The notes under the pieces are model-generated. The model was not told where the DNA came from. It made no database searches and was given only the letters and a program-made list of their open reading frames with translations. From Gambelia wislizenii (lineage: Eukaryota > Chordata > Lepidosauria > Squamata > Crotaphytidae), in contig JAUMIR010000004.1 in assembly GCA_030847615.1 (NCBI GenBank), positions 220,647,001-220,711,000 on the forward strand: a stretch of DNA of 64,000 nucleotides. Direction: 5' to 3'. A program made the position numbers and the translations under genes. The number at the start of each line of letters is the position of its first letter. The first letter of the stretch is position 1. This document shows positions 56,938-64,000 of this stretch, piece after piece.

Positions 56938-59900
56938 TTTCACTGCTCTGCTACTTTAAAGCTCAGTTAATGCTGCACATCATCAAATTTGCAGTAAAAA
57001 CATTTGTAGAGGGTGAAAGATCTTTCTGTCTCCTAGAGCGATTGTCTTTTGCCTTGAGGCATAAAGGTGGCTGATTAGTTCTACCTTGCCATGCTTAACT
57101 GCATGTGAGTTTATTGACATGCATAGTCTTAAGTAATCACATTTGTTTTCTGCTGCACCCTTCTTCCCATGGTTGATATACATAGGATTGTCCTACCATG
57201 GGCTACCCTGTTCCTGTTTACTGGGTTAGACTGAGAGGCTGTGACATTACTAAGGTCATCCAGTAATTTCATTCAGAAAGGGGGAGGGAAGGAAGTGGGC
57301 TGTTTTTGTGTTTCAATCTTGTCCAGTGTTACATCTGCTAAAAAGAAAATCCTCTTGAAAAGAAATGGGATGACAACTTCCAGGGTCATCCCAAGATAGT
57401 TTGCTTTCTGAGGCAAAGGACAAGATGCTGCCACCTCTCCGTACCATGAACCTGGCAGTTCAACCTTACTATAACATTGATGATTGGATAGCTTTCTCCA
57501 ATACACCTGAGACTAATGTAGGGAGCCCAGAACAGAACACACTGGCTAGAATCCTGTTGAATGCTTCTTCTCTAGCTAGGAATAAAAGCCATTGTGTAGC
57601 ACAGGGGAATAACTGCTGAGTCTAGGCATTATAGCCAAAAGGCTGCCACTCCTGGTGCCCCCCCCGCCCTGCCACCTGAAGTAATTCTTTCATGCTGCCT
57701 AATATAGTAGATAGTAGAGCATTCCTGGGCACCCCACCTCAAACTCTGATTTCCAGAAACTTTTAGAAGTGGAAGCCATAGTTTCCCCAATTATAAATAT
57801 AACACCAAACTATGATTTTGTAGAACTGGGAAATGAGAAATGAAGAACATGTGACTAGCTGTTACATGCGAAAGAAGTGTGTGGCCTGCCACTAGAACTC
57901 CGTCTGAAATATCCTGGCCTAAATCCAATTGTTGGTCCTAATCAGAGTAGATCAACTGAATTAAATAAAGTTACACATGTTCCCTTACTGAGATCCCATC
58001 GATTCAGTTGGTATACTCTTAGCTGGGACTGATAGCTGGATTTAGCCCTGTAGATGATAGACTCTTAAAATCTGATTCTTAGCCTGTTCTGAAATGGGAT
58101 CTGACAAATTGCAAAGAAAATTTTATCATTAAAAAATAACTTTAAACATTATTTCAATCCACCAAGTTCTCACTTGCACAAATGAAATATTTTGAGATGT
58201 AAAGAACCCTCTTGTTAAAAGGCATGTTCTAAAGCATAATTAAATGCATTTAAAGGGAGTACCAACATGATACAATCCTTGAGAAAACAGGCTTGGTGAA
58301 CATTCTTCTTTTAAATTTTCCATTTCAGAGCTTCAGCACTCAGTGTTCTTACAACACTCTTTTCGTAAAGCCCTCTAGCAGAAGAGTGTTATGAAAAAGC
58401 AGTCTAACTGGTTTTAACACACCTTTTCAGAACTGAAAAGCATACAGTTAATTTAAGTGATTCTGAAAAACAGAGGAACAAATAATAATTTCCTTCAATT
58501 GAAGTGAAGTTCCCAAACACAAGACAATAGCACATTTTCAGTTCTTCTAATGAACTATTATACACACATTTTGATGAGATTAGAAAATCTTCCCAATAGT
58601 TCACAAGCTGTTATCTGGACCAGTGTGACATCCTTTGAGTGCCTGCCTTAAACCTGTTCTGCCAGTACCAGGAGTGATTGAATCTACTTGATTGAATCAT
58701 CTTTGATATCTTTGATATTATCTTTGATATTATGTTAGCCTGAGAATCAGAATCAATAATGTAGATTGTTACTTTGAGTCAAAAAGGGATATCTCATGGC
58801 CACTTCTTGATTTTTCTTCATTTAGCTAATTTTTTTTTAAATTTAGGAAATGCTTTATGCTTTGTTATAATTAAAGGGGAATAAATGTGGCATTCCCTAA
58901 CTATGGTATGTTTATTTTAGGGGTGGACTCAAGCCATAGGAGCTATGGCTTCAACTTCTTTGTACAATCGGGACTGCAAATCCTAGGCACACTTAACTGG
59001 GACAAAGCACCAAAGAATACAATGGGACTTACTTGTAAGTAAACATGTATGTGGGATTAAGCTATTCATCTGGCAAGAATAAGGAATTAAATTGTTGGAG
59101 TATAACCTTGGGGTCTGGCGAAGAGTCAAATGTTTCTAATAAGGCAAGTTGTATCCCCCCACCATGAATTAACAACACAGTGCTACATACTGGTTCATCC
59201 AGGGCAGATATACTTAAAAGAACTGTAAAACAAGTTTGAAAATTGAGCTCTTACAACACTGTACAATATACCCTTCCTAGTTGCAGCCAGGAAACTTGAC
59301 AAGGCCTTTGCCAGGAAAACAACACTGTCCCAAATAAGAATCAATCTGTTTTATGAAGAGAGCAGACAGGGCCTGAAAGAAACCACTTGAGTTTCCAAAT
59401 GTGAAATGGATTAAAATTACCCACACTTTTATCTCAGCTTGGAAAATTAGGGTTTCGTGTTTGGTGATGCTGCAGAGGCATAGCTGTCAATTTATTAATT
59501 TCCAGCAGATTCCAATGGATTTGGCTCAAATGGATGCATGAAGTAAAAATGGTGTAGTGAAGAGACAAGAATCTGAATGAATTTGCCCCGGATTTTTACA
59601 GCCCATATCCCAAATACAGAAAGCTTAACATTATAATGGATTTCATGTGTATGTAGGGGTGTGTGTTTCCAGATGAAACAGTTATAATCTGTAGATCTCT
59701 TCTAGATTTGTGCAAAGATTTGTGCATATCCTATGTGGCTTTCAACAAGGATGGTGGAAAGGCAGGCAATCTGGTACCCTCCAGATATTCTCGAGTACAT
59801 TCTACACAGTCTCCAACCACCAACCATGCTGGCTGGATGATGGAAGTTGCAGTCAGCACTAGGTTACCTTCCCCCGATGTATGGGACAAAGAGTTACTAC

Positions 59901-60219
59901 GGTAGTTTCAAATCTATGTTATAATGTTATTAGGAGAACATAACTTGTACCACAGCCTAAACTAGCTCACATGGCATGTGCTGTCTGAAGGGAGGGCAGG
60001 TCCCTAATATCATAAATACAGTTATAAATGTGTGTGAACAACAGCCTCTGTGATGCCACAGTGCAAATTGCTTTTGAAACTCATGCTTCAAAAACTGCTT
60101 CCCAGATGGTATATGAAGTGCTGATATTTGGTGCCACAGCTCAGAAAGGCAAGTAAAATTAATTTCCAAAATACATTCATTTGTGATGATGGCACAGGTT
60201 CAGAGTCCCCCATGCCTAG
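56938..60219. other. Mostly unique sequence; MITE fragments
   Basis: A possible degraded MITE lies at about 57368-57700 (TTTCTGAGGCAAAGGACAAG ... CTGCCACCTGAAG) and a palindromic fragment at 59765-59860 (TACCCTCCAGATATTCTCGA ... GGATGATGGAAGTTGCAGTC). No exon was supported. Confidence 0.4.
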
Positions 60220-61095
60220 GCTTATCCTTATATGAGCTTGTGCATGTCTTGGGATCTTCTGGGGAGGCTGGTCTTGCTATCCTACCACCCTTACAGGTAC
60301 ATCTGGAGAGAAAACAGGAGAGGGCCTTCTTGGTGGCTGCTTCCAGGCTCTAGAACTCTCTAGAGGTTAGACTGGCATCTTCTTTGCTATCCTTTCAGGG
60401 GCTGCTGAAGATGTGTCCAGAGGTGACCAAAATGGTGGGAGGTCTGGAAGCCATGCCCTATGAGGAGTGGCTTAGGGAGCTTGGGTATGTTTAGCCTGGG
60501 GAAGAGAAAGTTAAGAGGGGACATGATAGCCATGTTTAAATATTTGAAGGGATGTTATACTGAGAATGGAGCAAGCTTATTTTCTGCTGCTCTAGAGACT
60601 TGGACACAGAGCAATTGATTCAAACTACAGGAAAAGATATTCCACCTAAACATTAGGAAGAACTTCCTGACAGTAAGAGCTGTTTGGCAGAGGAATGTGG
60701 TGGAGTCTCCTTCTTTGGAGATTTTTAAACAGAGGCTGGATAGTCATCTGTCCCGAATGCTTTGATTGTGTGTTCCTGCATGGCAGGGGGTTGGGGTTGG
60801 ACTAAATGGCCCTTGTGGTCTCTTCCAGCTCTATGATTCTATGAAAGACCTTTTTTGTTTTGGCAGGCCTTTGAGGCCTAAGTGCTCAGGAGGAAATGGC
60901 CTTTCATTTGCTGTCTTTTTTATATTTATTATATTTCTTATTCTTCTTTATAATGGTCTGTTTTTAACTGCTTTTAATTTTATTGGTAGTTTAATTATAT
61001 TTTAACTTTTGTACAATGTAAAATTCTAACTGTAGCTGTTTTAATTCTTATAAATCATCTTGAGTCCAAGACTGGGAAAAAGGTGGGATATGATG
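60220..61095 (+). mobile_element. L2-like LINE 3' end split by CR1
   Basis: The left piece (60220-60411) contains GGAGAGGGCCTTCTTGGTGG and CTCTAGAACTCTCTAGAGG of the L2 C-terminal region. The right piece (60847-61095) contains CGAATT-poor 3' UTR sequence with TTTTAACTGCTTTTAATTTT and CATCTTGAGTCCAAGACTGG. The CR1 fragment at 60412-60846 lies between. Confidence 0.7.
60412..60846 (+). mobile_element. CR1 LINE 3' end inserted in L2
   Basis: GTGTCCAGAGGTGACCAAAA, GGAAGCCATGCCCTATGAGG, ACCTAAACATTAGGAAGAAC and the tail CCAGCTCTATGATTCTATGA. The coding remnant matches the CR1 ORF2 C-terminus with frameshifts. Confidence 0.85.
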
Positions 61096-61505
61096 ATGAT
61101 GCTTTCCATGGTGCACTTTTAAGGTTGGTAATTTTCACACTTTGGGTAAGTTATGTTTGGGGATTATACCTAACAGAATCCCTCAGCTAGCACAGCCATA
61201 CTAAAAAGGGATTCTGAGAGTTGTCAAAAAAAGTTTCTCTAACCTCTTGTAAATTTCAGCTTCTTGAGCTCCAACGCATTCAAAAACATCAATGACCTTC
61301 AGAAGTGGGTCTGGGGAGTACAAGTGTTTCTTATAGTAACTATACTTAACTTGAAATGATCGGGGTCACATATAGCCCTAGGTATCCCAGACACCATCTT
61401 AATTTTTTTGTCCTGTTCCTTCCAGGCCCTGAACTCTCCAGGAAAAATGGGGGACTGTAAGTTTTAGGCTGGTGCTTGAATTCTAATTTTTGCAGCAAAT
61501 GTCAA
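61096..61505. other. Unannotated sequence
   Basis: Short MITE-like arm at about 61125-61240 (TTTTCACACTTTGGGTAAGT ... GAGAGTTGTCAAAAAAAGTT); otherwise nothing recognised. Confidence 0.35.
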
Positions 61506-61509
61506 ATGT

Positions 61510-62475
61510 TTCTAAAATGTATAATTTCAATTTATGATGACCCTATGAATGAGAGTCTGTCATTAACAGCCCTTCTCAGTCAGGTATTACAAATTCAGGG
61601 CCATGGCTTCCTTGATTAAGTCTATCCATCTGCAGTGTGGTTCTCCTCTTTTCCTATTGCCTTCCACCTTGCCAAGCATTATAGCTTTTTCTAGTGAGAC
61701 ATGTCTTCTCATTGTATGTCCAAAATATGTTAGTCATCTTGGCTTCCAGGGAGAGCTCAGGCCTGATTTGCTCTAGGGCCCATTTATTTGTCCTTTGGGC
61801 AGTCTAGGATATCCACAGAACTGTCCTGCAGCACCACATCTCAAATTAATTGATTCTCTTCCTATTAGCTTTCTTCACTGTTTAGCGTTCACAGTCATAT
61901 ATAGAAATCGGAAATACAACGGCATGGACAACCCTGATTTGGGTATTCAATGATATATCTTTATACTTGAGTATCTTATCTAGTTCCTTCATAGCTGCCT
62001 TTCCAAGTCCTAGTCTCTATTCTGATTTCTTGACTGTAGTCTCCATTCTGATTAATGACTGAGCCAAGGTATCTTTGACTATCTCAATGTCTTCAAGGTC
62101 TACTTTAAAGTTATGTAAATCTTTTGTGGTCATTATTTTTGTTTTGTTAATGTTCAACTGTAAACCTGCCTTTGTACTTTCTTCCTTGACTTTCTTCAGT
62201 AATTTGTCCAAGTCTTTGCTATTTTCTGCTAGTAGTATGGTGTCATCTGCATATCTTAAACTGTTGCTGTTCCTTCCTCCAATTATCCTGCCACCTTCCC
62301 CCAAATCTAATCCTGCTTTAGGTATGCTATGTACAGTATACAAGTTAAACAGACAGAGTGGTAAAATGCTGCCTTGTCTGACCCCTTTGCCAATTGGAAA
62401 CTACTTGTCTGTTTTTAACTGCTTGAAAAGTTTAATCTGTCATCCATTGAGGCTTCTCTTTCATTTTGGCTACAG
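61510..62475 (-). mobile_element. Bov-B/RTE LINE fragment (RT C-terminus to 3' end)
   Basis: Minus-strand RTE element. The segment 62017-62343 stays open and reads NSNSLRYADDTILLAENSKD, then LNINKTKIMTTKD, the YADD catalytic block and palm of the reverse transcriptase. Toward lower coordinates the degraded C-terminal part follows (complement of CTTGCCAAGCATTATAGC, CTTCCTTGATTAAGTCTATC), matching the fragments at 36700 and 39465. The rest of ORF2 is missing or frameshifted. Confidence 0.8.
62017..62343 (-). pseudogene. Bov-B/RTE reverse transcriptase remnant
   Basis: A 108-codon open piece containing the catalytic YADD motif at about residues 31-34, in LRYADDTILLAE, and the downstream LQLNINKTKIM block. 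A complete RTE ORF2 is roughly ten times as long and includes an endonuclease domain, absent here. Non-functional. Confidence 0.8.
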
Positions 62476-62506
62476 ATAGTGTCTTTTTGCATTCCTCCCT
62501 GACAAT

Positions 62507-63075
62507 GGGCTTGTCTACACTGACAAGAAACCATGCAGCTACCTCATAGCCGCTGTGGATTTTTGATCCACAGCGGCCCCATAATGCCCATACACTGGGG
62601 CATGTCTGATTGTGTCAGAGTCAAAGGGTGGCCCTACACTGTCCTATATGTCCTATTATTTCTGGCCATATGGCCAGGTCTGCTCTGTTTTTTTTCTTTC
62701 TGTTCACTCGTGCATGCAAATAAAAAAATATACTGTACGTGGTCTCAAAGTACTGCATTACTGGATAAGCAAAGATATACTTATCCAGATATACATATGA
62801 TTGAAATTTTAAAATAAAATAAAATTAAGAAGCACCAAAATGGAGTCCCACCCACCAGAAGTCCTACCCCAGCTTTGCTCCAAAGCCAATCCTCAGCCAC
62901 CACATGGTCAAAAACCCGGGTTTTCCTCTCAAATACAGAGCAAGCCAAGAATCTTACAGATCTGGGGTTTCCTGCGGAAACTCCCATGAAAATGTACATT
63001 GTCAAAAATGTTGTATGTTGACTGTGCCATGAATATGGAGTAAGTACGGATTTTATTGCCTGTGTAGACAAGCTC
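62507..63075. mobile_element. MITE with GGGCTTGTCTACAC / GTGTAGACAAGCTC ends
   Basis: Fourteen-base inverted termini (two mismatches or fewer) bound 569 bp and are flanked by AAT on each side (62504-62506, 63076-63078). Termini resemble those at 37841-38494, 29151-29164 and 43964-44814. The 103-codon minus frame at 62781-63092 runs out through the terminus and is not a gene. Confidence 0.65.
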
Positions 63076-63329
63076 AATGTCCCTGGCTTCAATCCAGAGT
63101 TCTTCTGACTCCCTGTCAGTTAGGCTTAATAGTGCAAATCTATTTTTTTAACATTATCTTTAAATTCTATGGGGATATTATTCAGGTTATATTTTGGCAC
63201 AATGGTTGGTTTAGTGTTCTTCTTACACTGAACTTACCCATATCTGAAAAAAATATGTTCTCTCTAGGTATTTTCTAGGTCCTCCAGCACAATTCTGTGG
63301 CCAACTTCCTGTGGAAGTTTTGTTAGTAT

Positions 63330-64000
63330 TGGCTCAGCTTTCTAATCTGTTCAGGTCATTTTGGATTCTGATTCTGTCCTCTGGGGTATTAGCTACCCCT
63401 CCTAATTTGGTGTCATCTGCAAACTTGATAAGCATACTTTCTATTCCCTCATCCAAGTAATTGATAAAGATGTTGAATAGCACTGGGCTCAGGAAAGAAC
63501 CCTGTGGCACCCCGCTGGTCACTTCTCTCCAGGATGAAGAGGAGCCATTGGTGACTACCCTTTGGGCTCAGTCAGTCAACCAATTACAAATCCACCTAAC
63601 AGTTGCATTGTCTAGCCCACAGTTTACTAACTTTTTTGCAAGAATATCATGGGGGACCTTGTAAAAAGCCTTACTGAAATCAAGGTACAATACACCCACT
63701 TCATTCCCTTCATCTATCAAGTTTGTAACTGTATCAGAAGAAAAAAAAAGATTAGTCTGGCATGACTTGTTTTTGAGAAATCCATGTTGACTTTTTGTGA
63801 ATACGGCATTCCTTTCCAAGTGGTTACAGACTGTCTAATGATCTGCTCTAGAATCTTTCCTAGTATTGATGTCAGGTTGATTGGGCAGTAATTATTTGGG
63901 TCTTCTCCCCACCCCTTTTAAAGAGGGGAACAACATTTGCCCTTTTCCAGTCTGCTGGACCTCTCCTGTTCTCCAGGAATTCTCAAAGATTATTGACAGT
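63330..64000 (-). mobile_element. CR1 LINE reverse-transcriptase region, running off the window
   Basis: Minus-strand CR1 ORF2. The piece at 63568-63819 includes SQHGFLKNKSCQTNL, GVLYLDFSKAFYKVPHDIL and RWICNWLTD. The piece at 63334-63522 includes [20 protein letters not shown] and [12 protein letters not shown], the FADD catalytic block. The two pieces are in different frames. The upstream part (to 64000) continues the RT N-terminal region. It is truncated at the lower end near 63330 and inactive. Confidence 0.85.
63334..63819 (-). pseudogene. CR1 reverse transcriptase remnant
   Basis: Two open segments, broken by a frameshift between about 63522 and 63568, cover RT motifs from the DFSKAF block to the FADD active site. 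CR1 enzymes normally carry a YADD or FADD site and one continuous frame of about 900 residues with an N-terminal endonuclease, so this is a pseudogene fragment. Confidence 0.8.

Overview
The window looks like nuclear DNA from a squamate reptile, most likely a lizard. The evidence is the repeat mix: CR1 LINE 3' ends with the ATTCTATGA tail, Bov-B/RTE LINE remnants, and two SINE families (one tRNA-headed, one 5S rRNA-headed) with a shared Bov-B-like tail of the Sauria type. L2-like LINEs, a Tc1 element, hAT copies and many pogo/Tigger-like MITEs with TA duplications are also present. There are no prokaryotic genes, operons, CRISPR arrays or tRNA/rRNA genes. Species and host gene cannot be named from the sequence alone.

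Layout. 1-21.6 kb is AT-rich, intron-like or intergenic DNA with scattered SINEs and MITEs; one weak candidate exon lies at 10.38-10.46 kb on the minus strand. 21.6-25.5 kb is a long CpG-rich, low-complexity region that looks like a promoter/first-exon island. On its minus strand a 13-codon reading frame in good Kozak context ends at a consensus splice donor (24290-24329). On its plus strand a good donor lies at 24922/24923, so the island may be a divergent promoter. 25.8-26.2 kb carries an 88-bp near-identical copy of part of the island joined to a long inverted repeat. 26.2-64 kb is repeat-dense, with several nested insertions.

Nearly all recognisable protein-coding sequence is broken transposon sequence: reverse transcriptase and C-terminal pieces of CR1, L2 and Bov-B LINEs, a further LINE with a C-terminal zinc-finger-like motif, and a Tc1 transposase. 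Target-site duplications and nesting give a relative order of insertion. The clearest cases are a three-deep MITE stack in a CR1 copy (51.1-53.7 kb), a SINE in a SINE that itself holds a MITE (37.8-38.9 kb), a hAT in a CR1 (45.5-45.9 kb), a LINE in a MITE (33.4-34.5 kb) and a MITE in a MITE (0.77-1.2 kb).

I found no demonstrably new functional system. The points most worth checking are the island with its micro-exon and the nearby 88-bp duplication, the 5S-headed SINEs, the GC-rich tandem array inside a MITE, and an unassigned MITE family with GGGCYTGTCTANAC-like ends.
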